DNA of 64,000 nt, taken from the NCBI RefSeq assembly GCF_019097595.1, contig NC_080711.1, positions 16,881,428 through 16,945,427 on the forward strand, written 5' to 3'. How positions within the stretch are numbered: position 1 is the first letter of the stretch; each line of letters opens with the position of its first letter. This stretch comes from Hemibagrus wyckioides. Lineage: Eukaryota; Chordata; Actinopteri; Siluriformes; Bagridae. The translations under genes and the position numbers were made by a program. Of this stretch, positions 1 to 11,194 are shown in pieces. The notes below the pieces were generated by a model. It searched no databases. It had not been told where the DNA came from and saw only the letters and a list, made by a program, of their open reading frames with translations.

Positions 1-1855
1 TCAGTTCAACGTAATAAGACTAGCAGTTAGCCAGACAGCGTAGCAGCGCTCACTAGAGGTTTGTCGGTCTGTGGGTAAATGAATGGTATCTCTGTAAGAC
101 TAAAACAGCCCTATGAAATGCACTGATTGTCCTCTGAACTAAATAAACATTAATTAACCTACCCAAGATCCTCTGCCAAAGCTGACTGAATCAGTGTTGC
201 CTAAATAAAAATACATGCATCATAAAAAGCCCTCAAAGGAGTTTTACAGTTCACCAAAGAGTGATATCAAACTAAGAATCATTACAGAAGATGGTGTACT
301 TAGTGTGTCGCACACACCGGCGTCCAGCGAATCCTGTTACATATAAATATATAGAAACAGCTGAGTGCTTACTGAGACTTGGGCATAGATTCTTAAGGCT
401 CCAGTTTGTAAATATAAGACAAAAATAGCAAAAGGTCTAAGAGTTAGTCTGTGATGGTTCTTAGGCCACTGGTATTATCTCTTACACCCTATCTCTGTTC
501 ATACAAGATACGGTTCTACTGCAAGACACTTAAGGATGTTTTTCAGGAACTAAAGAAATGTAAGCATATTTTCATATTAGTTCTTGAAAAAAAGGTGAAG
601 AAAAGTCGAGGCCAACAAGCAGACTTCAATCTTCATGAATAGGGAGAGATATACTATATACCAGAAATGGATCAACTAGATGACCCTTCCAACACAGATT
701 TGAAATGGCTTTGAAAATCTGACAAAAACAGTGTAAATAATGTACGAGTCTTTTTCTGGAAACATCATAAGAGAATGGTGTAAAAATGTTTTTAGCTCAA
801 ATAACAAAAAAAAATCTTTCATGTTGCTCCAGCTACTGCAAACAACTTTTCTATATACTCCCCTGTATCTGTGCAGGTTTCAGTGTAAGAATTTAATAGG
901 CCAGGCATCATAACCAACAAGGCAATTGGCTTATTTTAAACTGTAGAGTCTTCTCTATGGAACTACTGGTACAGAGCTTGCTGTACTAAATGTCCCAGAC
1001 ACAAGTTTCACAGAATGACCCTTGTATCTATGATTTTAAAAACCTGCTTCAGATAACAAACAATAATCACACAGTAAATTTTGTTTTGTAGTGCCTTCCA
1101 GAATAACTGGCACCTTTCATAAAAAATGAGCAAAAATTATTGTAGAAAGAGACTCTGTGTTGTTATTCTCGACAGGACGGGTGTAAAAAAATATTAGCTG
1201 TAAGGGTACAATAATTTTCACACCAGTGTTTCTGGAAAATATTAGGAATTGATTCTGTCTGAAAAACTTGTTTAAAATTATACAATGTCCCTGCATGTTG
1301 AACCTCAAAATATAACTAGTTACATGTTATTTAGAGGCTGGTGCATGGCAAAATGCAGCAGTGCATTTTTACAGTTTTTAGTGGCCTGACTATGGCAAGT
1401 TCAGCACACAGATTTGTGTGATGGTTTGAAAAGTTATATTATTGTTAATACTATATTTGCACATTGCGGCAAGCTCAATAAAGACTTGACTTAAATGTCA
1501 GCTTGTTCTGTGTTCATGCTGTTGCTCTGTCATTGTTACATAGTCAAAAGTTCTGCAGTGCAAAACACAGTGTAAAAAACAGACATCCTCAGTGAAGTGA
1601 TGGTATGGGAGTAACATACATGACAGCTTATGGAAACCTTTAGTTTCTCAAACAGATTTTGGAACCTCTGAGGAAATTTAGCTTTGATAATGAATACAAA
1701 AGTAAAATGACAATGCTGGAAATTAATGGCTGGATATGTTGCGTCAGAGAACTGTGAATAGCTCTTCTGAAAACCAAAAATTAGCCCCATGACCTTTGAT
1801 CCCCATGCTGTCCCTTTCCCCCTTTCTTCCCTCTGGAATGATTGGCATATCCTTC
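1..1855 (-). other. glis2: glis2 3' UTR and downstream flank
   Basis: This stretch follows the glis2 stop codon on the minus strand and holds no believable coding frame. I found no AATAAA on the minus strand. The only candidate poly(A) signal is an ATTAAA (TTTAAT on the plus strand) at 892-897. The end of the transcript is therefore unknown and may lie outside the window. The sequence is AT-rich and I recognised no mobile element in it. Confidence 0.5.
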
Positions 1856-2529
1856 TCAGTTGACCACAGCTGGCTTCAACATTAAAGAGCCTGAAGGTAT
1901 TACCACCCAGGACAAGGGGTCAGACGCTCCTGTGGAGAGGTTGAGGATGTTCCTAGGGCTCTCTTCCTCATGATCATTCGCTCTAGAACTGCCTGTTGCT
2001 TGTCCTCTGTGATCTGAGCACAACACAGGCACCACAGGTAAGCCAAGTGCTGAGGGCGAGAAGGCAGGGGGTAGCAGTGGTGACTTGGCTAGGCCATTAA
2101 AGGACAGGACAGGTGAACTGGGACTTCCCAGCATGCTCAGGTCCAGGGGCCGAGGACTCAAAGGTGACAAGGAGAGAGAGGTGCCTAGGAGAGCAGCTGC
2201 TGCACTCGGGAGGATGATATGGGCGTAGCTCAGCTCAGACTCTTTCCCTGTGATGTGAGATGGTTTCAGCACAGGTGAGCCCCTGCCTCCACCGCGTCCT
2301 CCGACTCCCCCTCCTGGGCTTGTTTGCTGCTCCTGTGAAGCCACGAAATGCCCATGTGCCTTGATGTGCTTTCTTAGAGAGCTAGGGTCTGTGTAACGCT
2401 TCAGACAGCCAGCCATCTTGCAATAGTATGGCTTATCCACATAGTGAGTACGGGTGTGCTTGAAGCGATCACTGGAGTTTGAGTAGCGCTTATTACAGCC
2501 TTCGTAAGGGCAGATGTACGGCTTCTCAC
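1856..2529 (-). CDS. glis2: glis2 last coding exon (fingers 4 and 5, C-terminal tail)
   Basis: It encodes residues 254-477. Fingers 4 and 5 ([19 protein letters not shown] and [19 protein letters not shown]) are followed by a glycine/arginine-rich run at about 326-337 and a PLDLS motif at 381-385. The tail ends in a WVVIP then LKPAVVN block conserved in GLIS2. The stop TGA is at 1858-1856. Confidence 0.95.
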
Positions 2530-5500
2530 CTGGAAAATAACAACAGAACGTAAAGATGGCTGATAACAAAAAGATAAAACCTGTGCATTTCAATAGAGTA
2601 TTGCTAACCTGTGTGTGAACGATTGTGGATCTTGAGGTTTTCCAGACGTGAAAAGCTCTTGTTGCAGGTAGGGCAGCGGTGTGGCTTCTCATTGGTGTGT
2701 GTACGAATGTGGATTAACATTTTGTACCTGAAAACACACATACTGGTGTCTAGTCATTGACTGTACTATGTAACATATCTTATAATCCTATACCTAGTAG
2801 CCTCTCACCTTGCATTGAAACCTCGTCCTTTGCGTGCACAGCCCTCCCAATGGCAGCAATACCCAGAATCCCTCTCAGGCTTTACATGAAAGTCATTTAC
2901 ATGGTCCACTAAATCTTGCAAGGAGTCAAAAAGCAACTGGCACTGCAAAGTACATCTGTAATTAAATAACTAGTACCAGCAAATGTATTATTTCATTTGA
3001 ATATTTATTTGCAGGAATGAAGTATGGCTGTGTATTGGATAGATAACACTAGGTGAGTAGACTGGGTAAAAATAAATTTCTACTCCAGAAAAATATTCAT
3101 CATAACATTTTACACAATATATTTCTCACCTTCCTCCATCGACAGGACAGCTGTTCATCTGCTGAAAGTTCAGGGGAGGCCCTCTTGTCCCTGGGCTGGC
3201 CAATAAACATTGAGGATGGCATATGGAGCCCTCCTCCTCCAATTGGCAAAAAGAACTGAAAAGCTTGTGAAGGGGCCCCTCCCTCAACATAACGGATGTG
3301 AGTAGAGTCCTGCCACAGGAAAAAAGAATGAGGGAGACACTGTTAAGGTACTTGTTTTTAATATAAAATCTTGTTTTTAACATCAAATGATTTTTTTTAG
3401 AAGTTCTGGGTAACTTCTGGTATGAGTATTTGTATAACAGCTGATCTGGGATTTTCACACATGATAGTTTCTAGAGTTTACTCAAAATGGTGCAACAAAG
3501 CAAAAACACATAGTGAGTGGCAGTTCTATAGATGGAAATGCCTTCCATTTCTGTCAGCCAAGAACAAAAAGTTGAGGCTGCAGTGGACATAAGCCCACCA
3601 ACACTGCACCACTGAAGATCAGAAAAAACAGCATGGTCTGATGAATTGCAATTTCTGTTGAGGCACAGAAATGGTAGGGTCAGAATTTGGCACCAATAGC
3701 ATGAAACCATGGACCCAACCAGCCTTGTGTCAACAGCCCAGGCTGGTGGAGGTGGGATAATGGTGTAGGGAGTATTTTCTTGGTACTCTTTGGGCATGTT
3801 AATACAAATTATTCATTGTTTGAATGTCACAGCCTATTTGAATATTGGTGCTGACCATGTGCATCCCTTTATGTTCACAGTTTTTCCATGTTGTAATGGT
3901 TACTTTCTGCATGGTTTCATGAACATGACAATGAGTTTAATGTTCTTCAGTGGCCTTACCATTTAGTATTAGTGTAAAGTGCTCTGTGAGTGTACATTTT
4001 CTGTGTTGTTTTGAATGTATGATTACAGTGATTATCTATGGCCCAGGTCCTTGGTTTGGACTAAAATACTAATCACATTATCAATATTCAATCTTTAATC
4101 TTCAATCTGCTTTTTTTCTTTTGCATCCTCATTCTTGAAAACATTTAACTGCTTTATTATTAACCTGATTGTGTTTAAAGAGTACACCCTATAATTCAGT
4201 AGCACCAGGGAACTTAGCAACCTTTAGCAAGCATGTGTATGAGTTTATCTCCATTCTATGAGTTTATCTGTCTCTCCAATCATTTCAAAGCCATTCTGGC
4301 CCACTATATTTACACACTGCATCAGTTTATTGATGTTTGAGGACATTTATTTATGCACAGCTCTCCTAAGATCCTGCTACAGAATCTCAGTGCGGCTGAG
4401 GACTGGACATGGCCATTCCAACACTTTTTTTAGCCATTCAGATGTCAATTTGCTTGTGTGTTTGGACCATCACTGTCCTGTTGCATGACCCAGTTACGGC
4501 TCAGCTGCTGGACAAATGGCCTTATATATGTCTCATAAATATTCTTGTATAAAGTGGAGCTCATTGTTGTCTGAAGGGTGTTTTTTTTTTTTTTTTTTTT
4601 TTTAAGAGGTAGTTGATTGACTAATCTTATGGAATTCCATTAGTAACACCTGACTGCTAATTACTCTCTTATAAAAGGGTGTTCTTTTTCCTACCTGGCT
4701 TCTGAATGTTGGTTTATTTTTTGGGGAAATCTGTTGTGTTTTGTTATTCTGAGGTTATTTGTTTGTTTATAGAAGTTGGGTAAGGCCACATTAGGTTGTT
4801 GGTGCCAGGTGGTCTGAGCATTTTAGAAACTGCTGAGCTCCTGCAAAAAAAAATCAAAAACAAACCAGGGTTTGTTTTTGGCTGACAGGAATAGAACCTG
4901 ATGTTCTTCTGCTGTTACAGAGCACCTATCACTAGGATGAAGATGCTTTTCTGCTCAACACAGTTGTAAAGAGTTTTTTTTTTTGAGTTATCACAGGCAT
5001 ACTGTGAAGTCAAATCAGTCTAGTCATTCTCCTATGACTTTTCTCATCAAGACCTAGTGAATTTACACATTGGGCTGTTTTGATGAATATATGATTCAGC
5101 AGGAGAGTTTCTTTAAAAGTTAATGTATTTTTATGTCTAAGATACATTGAGTATATAATACGGGTCATTCTTTGAGATTCAGTCATTTTTTTAGTTCCCT
5201 TGGTGGTAACTTGGTGGTTCACCAAAATGAAATGCTGTTTACTATAATTTGGTATGTCCATTATATTAAAATAATTATTGCATTCAAATATTTTTTTAAA
5301 TAAAAAATGTCTTAAGCATTTTGACATGTTCCTGAGGCACTTCACTGAATTCATATTTTGAAAATTAATAAAATGTGCACAGTATCTATATTTTTTGCCA
5401 ATAATGCAAGTTTTCATTTGTGGTTTCTTGTGGAAAAAAATCCAAAAAATGGAAGATGTTTTATAAAAAAGAAAACAAGCTATGAAGTTATATCACTTAG

Positions 5501-6104
5501 TCTAAACTCAGCCATGCCATACCAAACATTCTCCATAATAATTTAGACTCCATGCATGTGACATCATTGACCTGAAGTTGCATCATTCAGCACATTTTAT
5601 GGTGCAGAAGAAGGTACATGATATCACATTTTTCATTAATCTTTTTGAGGTGTATTATGATTAGGGAATTGGCAAGCTTAACATGTGGTCCACTCTCCTA
5701 CATCACATGAGGAGCAGTGACCATTTTGAGCACAAAACACAACTCCATCACACTAAACTCCATTACATATCTCAATGTCAACAGGGTTAAATTATTCACT
5801 TGATTTATAAATATGAAATGGTCTTGATTTCAGTAAATATATCATCATAACTTCATCATTTCATTATAAACAAATCATGACAGGATGATTATGTTATAGA
5901 TAGCATATTTGAGGTAATGTGTCCACATAAACTTTGACAGGCATCTTATGCTAGAAATGGCATGTACATCAGCAGCAGAAAGGCAGTATCATGCACACAG
6001 AGATGTCCCAGAAAGAAGAGTACAGTACTGTGGAGAGAGATTTATTTGATGTTCCAGCTCTAGCGAACTTACCCCTATTTTTAGTAATAGGTTCTGTTAT
6101 AATT

Positions 6105-6143
<39 letters not shown>

Positions 6144-8356
6144 CTTTCCTTCTTTCTTTTCTAAAAATATTAAATAAAGAATTAATTGACCAGAAATCCT
6201 AAAAAATGGCTTTGTGTAAAATTTACATCACAAATCTCACAAGGATGCTGGTGTTGATGAGAATCGAAGGGGTTTTGCGAGATTCCAGCTGTTGATTAAG
6301 CATAGCCAGCAGGCCCTCAATTCAGTTACGAATGAATTAAATTAAATAGGATGAGGTCTGGACACTCGTATCTTGCTCTAAATGTAATTTACCCCTGCAT
6401 ACCTTCAGCTGGGCCTGAGAGGGAAGTAGAGAAAACTTTTGTTAGAGGAGCGGGGGTATTTGACAAGAACCCCGCTTCCTGAGCTGGGGCAATAAGGCTA
6501 ACAGAGTTATTCATAACTGATAATTAGCTTTTTACTATTATCTACAACATATTTGCTGAATCTACCACTGTTTTGTTTTTTTCTTTTTCTAATGTTTTCT
6601 TTAGGCTGACTGAATTACCATTAGTCCTTTTAAGACTTGACCTTTTGAACTCACCCCTGAGAACAAATGAGAGGAGCCATTTCCAGTGAGCTCAGGGGAG
6701 CAGGGTGTGTGATGAGAGGACGGAGACATACTAAGGTCCACTGCTGGAGGGGTGGAGAGTTCAGGCTTCTCCTGGTGCACCATAGATACACCTAAAGATT
6801 CAGGAATATGAGCTGTTATCAGTTCCTCTTATTTAATCACTGAATTAGGATTGTGCCACTAAACCAAACCCCATCAAAAATACAGTCAAATAAACACTAA
6901 GTTCAGTTATACCAGAACAGAGTAACTGAGAGAAGAGGAAAGTCATTCACACATTCTGATCAGCTGTACCACTGACAGGTGACATGAGGAACACTAACAA
7001 TCTTGTTACAATGTCACATGTCAAGGGGTGGGATGAGGCAGTTCTCAAAATGATCAATTACATTTCAAATTTGATGTGTTTGGAGGTAGAAAAAAATTGG
7101 AAAGCATAAAGAGCTCAGTGACGACTAGACTGGATCAAAGCATCTGCAGAACAGCAGATGCTTTTTGGGGTGTTCCCTGTATAAAGTGGTTTATACCTAC
7201 CAATAGCAGCCCAAGGATGGACAGCCGGTGAACAGGCAAAAGGGGGAGATGCTGGCCATGACAGAAAGGTACAAAAACACACAACTTAAAGGATCTACTG
7301 CAAACATGCTAGATACCACAGCACACCTTTAGAGGCCTTGTGGACTATGCCTCACTGAATCAAAGCTGTTTGGGTGTCACAAGGGGACCTACCCAACAAT
7401 AAGCAGGTGGTTTTAATTTTATGGCTGATCAGTGTATAGCAGAGAGAGAAACTGATCTTAAACTTGACCATACATAAGTCTAGCTAAATAGATAATGTTG
7501 GTCATCTCTAACTAATTTAATATAACATTTTGGGTTTTAAAATAAATCTAAACAGCCGTGCCCAATCTGAAAACCACGTTATACTCTCCTTAGACAAGGT
7601 TTTTCAGGTATAGATACCAGATTCCCTGTAGTGTTGAACTGGATATGCTGTTAAACATGATGAATAATGACCACTATTAGTCATCTGAAAAGATGCAGAA
7701 CATTAGATTAGATCTTGAAAATGATGGTGAATTACTCTAGAGACAGCAGTGCAAATATATCTTTAATCAGTCTCTCTCTTTTCTTCATTCCTCTTCAATT
7801 CAATGTTTGCTTATTCTGGTATGAACTGATGGCGTTCTAGGACATAATCAACCTCCTCAACATCAGTGTAGTCAGCAATTTCTAAATTATCTAAATGTAA
7901 ATAATTTTAAACTGTAGCTATTTAGCTATTTGACAAGCTTACAGTATAGTTATAGTGGTAGTTATAGTAACCACAAGGAAGCCCATTATAGTGCTGCTGA
8001 GAAAGAGATAGCAAATTATTCAAAAATGCTGAAAAAAGTTCCTGGAAATTCCCTTTAAGATACAATCACTCATTGTCCCTTTTTGGATTTCTGAATGGTG
8101 ATAACATTTTGTTAAAAAATGGATGGGCTATATGAGAGTTATCTTTGTGCTTTATTATGGGATTACCTATGTGTGTGGAGGCAGGGGAGGCTGGAACAAT
8201 ATCTGCTGTCCCATCATCAGCAATATGAAGATGCCCAACCCTCTTGGCATGGACCCGAGATGAGCTCAGAGTGGGTGGTGACTTGGAGCCTTTGCTGTGC
8301 CCATTAATGTGCCCTCTGGGCAGCTTCAGGTCCAGCGGCTCATCTAAGGAAAGCAT
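1856..8356 (-). CDS. glis2: GLIS2, Gli-similar five-zinc-finger transcription factor (six coding exons)
   Basis: Joined minus-strand coding exons 8356-8167, 6791-6655, 3309-3130, 2942-2809, 2727-2609 and 2529-1856 give 1434 nt and 477 residues. All introns are GT-AG and all phases agree. Five C2H2 fingers fall at about residues 165-188, 199-224, 232-252, 260-282 and 290-312, in the Gli/Glis/Zic pattern with CHWEGC in finger 2. The protein starts [12 protein letters not shown] and ends in KPAVVN, like vertebrate GLIS2. Human GLIS2 is about 524 residues, so this is slightly shorter. The family is nuclear, binds GACCACCCA-type sites, mostly represses, and in humans is the nephronophthisis gene NPHP7. 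A PLDLS motif at residues 381-385 fits CtBP binding. I chose the start because it matches the known GLIS2 N-terminus, although its Kozak context is weak. I cannot tell whether this is teleost paralogue a or b. Confidence 0.95.
2609..2727 (-). CDS. glis2: glis2 coding exon 5 (end of finger 2, finger 3)
   Basis: It encodes residues 214-253 plus one base. [18 protein letters not shown] closes finger 2, and [17 protein letters not shown] forms finger 3. It ends in the HTG of the linker, which continues as EKPY in the next exon. Donor GTTAGC. Confidence 0.95.
2809..2942 (-). CDS. glis2: glis2 coding exon 4 (fingers 1 and 2)
   Basis: It starts with the second cysteine of finger 1, followed by [16 protein letters not shown], and runs through [16 protein letters not shown] of finger 2 (residues 170-213 plus two bases of 214). 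The conserved spacing identifies the Gli/Glis class. Donor GTGAGA. Confidence 0.95.
3130..3309 (-). CDS. glis2: glis2 coding exon 3 (pre-finger region and start of finger 1)
   Basis: Exactly 60 codons in phase 0, residues 110-169. It contains [11 protein letters not shown] and ends in SCRWRK, the first cysteine of finger 1, so the intron splits that finger. The acceptor is GTGGCAG and the donor GTGAGA. Open frames on the opposite strand over this exon are shadows. Confidence 0.93.
3436..3970 (+). mobile_element. Tc1-like remnant, family G
   Basis: This lies in glis2 intron 2 (between coding exons 2 and 3). The sequence is recognisable from a fish Tc1 family: it keeps the GGGATTTTCACAC segment, the TGGGAATTTGGCACC-like segment, the TCAACAGCCCAGGCTGGTGG segment and the GCTGACCATGTGCATCCC segment in order. 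No open transposase frame survives. Other pieces of the family lie near 4795, 45.9-46.9 kb and 60.7 kb. Confidence 0.7.
4240..4600 (-). mobile_element. Tc1/mariner remnant, antisense (family M)
   Basis: The segment with TGTCCTGTTGCATGACCCAG and the nearby text resemble the antisense strand of a fish Tc1-type transposase gene. There is no open frame and no terminal repeats are visible. It ends in a T tract at about 4581-4602. Confidence 0.5.
4578..4602. repeat. poly(T) tract
   Basis: An uninterrupted run of T inside glis2 intron 2, at the edge of a transposon remnant. Confidence 0.9.
4795..4935 (+). mobile_element. short Tc1 family G fragment
   Basis: It contains GTTGGTGCCAGGTGGTCTGA and AGAAACTGCTGAGCTCCTG, which match the 5' part of family G. 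A rearranged piece with GGCTGACAGGAATAGAACC follows. Coding capacity is lost. Confidence 0.55.
6104..6160. repeat. (TTTC)n microsatellite
   Basis: A tetranucleotide repeat, nearly pure over about 40 bases and then degenerate, in glis2 intron 2. It is likely to vary in length between individuals. Confidence 0.9.
6655..6791 (-). CDS. glis2: glis2 coding exon 2
   Basis: It encodes residues 64-109, including [10 protein letters not shown] and [10 protein letters not shown], which correspond to the VDLSLSP region of human GLIS2. The acceptor is TTTAG and the donor GTGAGT. The exon is 137 nt and restores phase 0 for the next exon. The ATG inside this exon is internal, not the start. Confidence 0.88.
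6955..7438 (+). mobile_element. internally deleted Tc1 element, family A
   Basis: The left end (CCACTGACAGGTGACATGAG) and 5' region of a common fish Tc1 family are joined directly to the 3' end of its transposase region (AAGGATCTACTGCAAACATG). It closes with a right terminal repeat ending GGCTGATCAGTGTA. Most of the transposase is missing, so it is a non-autonomous derivative of about 490 bp. It lies in the intron between glis2 coding exons 1 and 2. Confidence 0.7.
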
Positions 8357-8379
8357 GGGTGCAGCCCAGAGCTTCTCAC
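8167..8379 (-). CDS. glis2: glis2 coding exon 1 with short 5' UTR part
   Basis: The exon runs from an AG acceptor (intron ends at 8380) to a GTAATC donor. The first 23 nt are UTR and the ATG is at 8356-8354. It encodes residues 1-63 and one base of codon 64. The opening LDEPLDLKL stretch is the conserved GLIS2 N-terminus. The acceptor just upstream of the ATG shows that at least one non-coding exon lies further upstream on the minus strand. Confidence 0.9.
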
Positions 8380-10269
8380 CTTTAGGAAAAAATGCACATA
8401 AAAAGAGGAAGAGAATGTTTAATGCAACATTTTGCAAAATAAGTACTCTGCATAATGCTAACTTATTACAGAGCTTGTTATAACTTAGTTTAATGCATCT
8501 GAAATTGCAATAACAGATTTCCTGACTTCTGGAACTGAACTTTACAAAAATTTTGAAATTATTTACAAAATTATTAACAATAATTTTACAAAAATCCTTC
8601 TAGCATTGCTGTCAGTGGGTACATTCTGCAAGCTTGTTCTTTTAGAAACCAAACCGTGTCAATTTGACACAGTTTGACAACAACTAGACATTCTGTTGAC
8701 CCTTTGTGTATAAATACACTGGAAATTTAAAGAAACAAACACTGGAATATAAACTGGCAATTTAATTAGTAAAATCCATTTAAATCACACTTATCCACAT
8801 GCTCTCCCTATCATGTTGACCTCTGCTTGCAATGCTATTCTGAAAGAATGTCTGCAATCCAATCCAGATGGCCAAACTAACCCAGCCCCCCAATGCTGCC
8901 CCAGTACAGCACTGCAACTTTGGAACACACAGCCAGCTGCAGCATGCCCTCTCTCACTCTTATGTTGGTCCCCATTATGTTCTACACACATATATACAAC
9001 CAATAACCAGCTATTCTCTGTTCCTAATACAATCAGCTACTGGGCAGAACAACACAACCAGGATAGTCACAGTCAATGATGTCTGCACACTGATCAAGAC
9101 ATACATTCAAACCATACAAACTCAAACACAACGTAAATGTCCACACTCAGCAGTTGGAACCCTGGAAGATTGAACCCTATCTGTGTAATGCTGTGTAGCT
9201 CCAAAACACATGGATCAAATACACAATTATATGGATTATTATATCATTTATCTATGTAAATTAGTTTGATTCTAATGTATTTCAAGTGGCTTCTGCTTTG
9301 AATCATTTTATAAAAATGCCTGGCTTCGGGAAAGTTATATCTAAGCCAGAAATAAACAAATAGCAAATATTTCGGTATTGTAATGTAAAATAATGTAATG
9401 TAATTATTATATGTAATTATTATTTCGGTATTTTGACTGACACTTTTTGGGACAAGGACATTGCAGGAGGTAGACCACAATTTTGGTTCAACTAATTATT
9501 AAAAAACGAGAACATTTCATGGATTTATAAACTCCAAGCAAGGGCACCACGAAATTTACTGTTTGGCCCGATACTGATGGTATTTCTATTAATATAAAAG
9601 AAAATCTTGGGGCAAGGATGTCACCTTGTACTGATTAAAGATGGTTACTAGATGTTGCATTACCTCATAATAACTGTTTATATTGTCAATTTTGGACCAT
9701 GATGATTTTGATGCTGGTGCTACAGATATTTATAAATGATCATGTTATTATCTGTTCCATGAAATGCTTCTGATGATATGATTTAACTACTGATGTGTGT
9801 ACATTGTTTTTGTAATACAAATAATGGTGAATTTCACTGGGAATAAGGTTGGAACATACCATTTAATGATAACTGTTTATTGTTTTTGGATTTGGATTTA
9901 ACACATGGTTAATGTGTAACACAAGCCTACACACTGATGAAGGTCTCAAGCCAAATGATTTGTGATGATCATACTTGTTGAAGTAAATACCTGAACAGAG
10001 CTAAATGTATGTGTAGACTTTATTTCTTAAGTTATTTATACATTACACAGGTCAGGTACCTGTTAATCAGTATAGTAGAGTGCGGTGGTAAAACTGTTCT
10101 TAAACTGTTTAATACCTGATAAATTCACTGTCATGAACATAAACACACTCACATATGTAGATAAATAAAATTTAAAAATATCGGAGCTGAACTTCAGTAT
10201 CTACAGGAAATATATGTATATGTTCAAAAGCATGTGTACACCTGATCAACTACACAAATATGTACTACT
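8380..10269. other. glis2 intron 1, stretch without recognised features
   Basis: AT-rich intron on the glis2 side. Short open frames at 8791-9173 and 9244-9480 have no recognisable domain. I see no mobile element with clear ends and no RNA gene. Confidence 0.5.
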
Positions 10270-10540
10270 TGTACATACCATTCCATATTTTGCCAGCCCT
10301 TTGCTGTTATAATAACCTAGGAATTTTTCTGGGTACCCATTCAGCCACAAGAGCTCGAAAGGGCTGGCATGCATTCAACGTTCCAGTTCATCCCAACAGT
10401 GATCAGTGAGCTTGATGTCTTTGTGCAGAGGGGCATGAGGTATGAGAAAGTTCCATGGAACTCTTAATGGTACTGCATGCAAAGACATTCTGTGCATACA
10501 AAAACAAGTCTGTGAGGCTGATGATAAAGGTAATTATACA
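10270..10540 (-). mobile_element. Tc1 remnant, antisense, resembling the 55-kb element family
   Basis: CCCATTCAGCCACAAGAGC and the following CAGTTCATCCCAA match the antisense of the C-terminal region of the Tc1 family found intact at 55-56 kb. The copy is heavily decayed, with no frame and no terminal repeats. Confidence 0.5.
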
Positions 10541-10732
10541 TTTTCCATCATACATAATATGTAAATAATATGAAACTGACAATATTATTTATAATGGACG
10601 ATAAATAGTTTATTGAGCATATATAAAATATATTATTCCTATCTGATGAATCAGGGAAAAAACCTGTCTGTAAACAACTAAAAAAAAGTCTGATATAGAG
10701 AAAATATAGACATCATTTTCATGTTTATTTTA

Positions 10733-11070
10733 TACACCAATCAGGCATAACATTATGAACACCTGCCTAATATTGTGTAGGTCCCCCTTTTGCTGCCAAA
10801 ACAGCCCTGACCCATCGAGCCATGGACTCCACTAGACCTCTGAAGGTGTACTGTGGTATCTGGCACCAAGATGTTAACAGCAGATCCTTTAAGTCCTGTA
10901 CGTTGCAAGATGGGGCCTCCATGGATCAGACTGGTTTGTCCAGCACATCCCACAGATGCGCGATTGGATTGAGATCTGGGGAATTTGGAGGCCAATCAAC
11001 ACCTGAAACTCATTGTTGTGCTCATCAAACCATTCCTGAACCATTTTTGCCTTGTGGCAAAAATTATTCC
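10733..11070 (-). mobile_element. Tc1 family A 3' fragment with terminal repeat
   Basis: It starts at the terminal repeat TACACCAATCAGGCATAACA and reads on the minus strand into the last part of the transposase. The protein remnant matches the copy at 49.0-49.2 kb. It breaks off near 11070, so the 5' half is missing. Confidence 0.75.
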
Positions 11071-11194
11071 TCTTTTACTGGAGACGAATCATTTGTACCC
11101 TGCTGTCTTCACTTCCAGTGGTAGCGCAGCAGTCTTTTGATACTTGCATACAGTTTAACTTTTCTCCCACATCTAGTGTGTAATGACAGTCACT

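Noticed and set aside
5010..5417. 135-codon minus-strand open frame in glis2 intron 2
   Set aside because: AT-rich, no domain, no splice or promoter context; length alone does not support a gene.
6601..6783. glis2 start at the ATG of MVHQEKPEL
   Set aside because: The exon has an in-phase acceptor upstream, and exon 8167-8379 supplies the conserved [10 protein letters not shown]-terminus.
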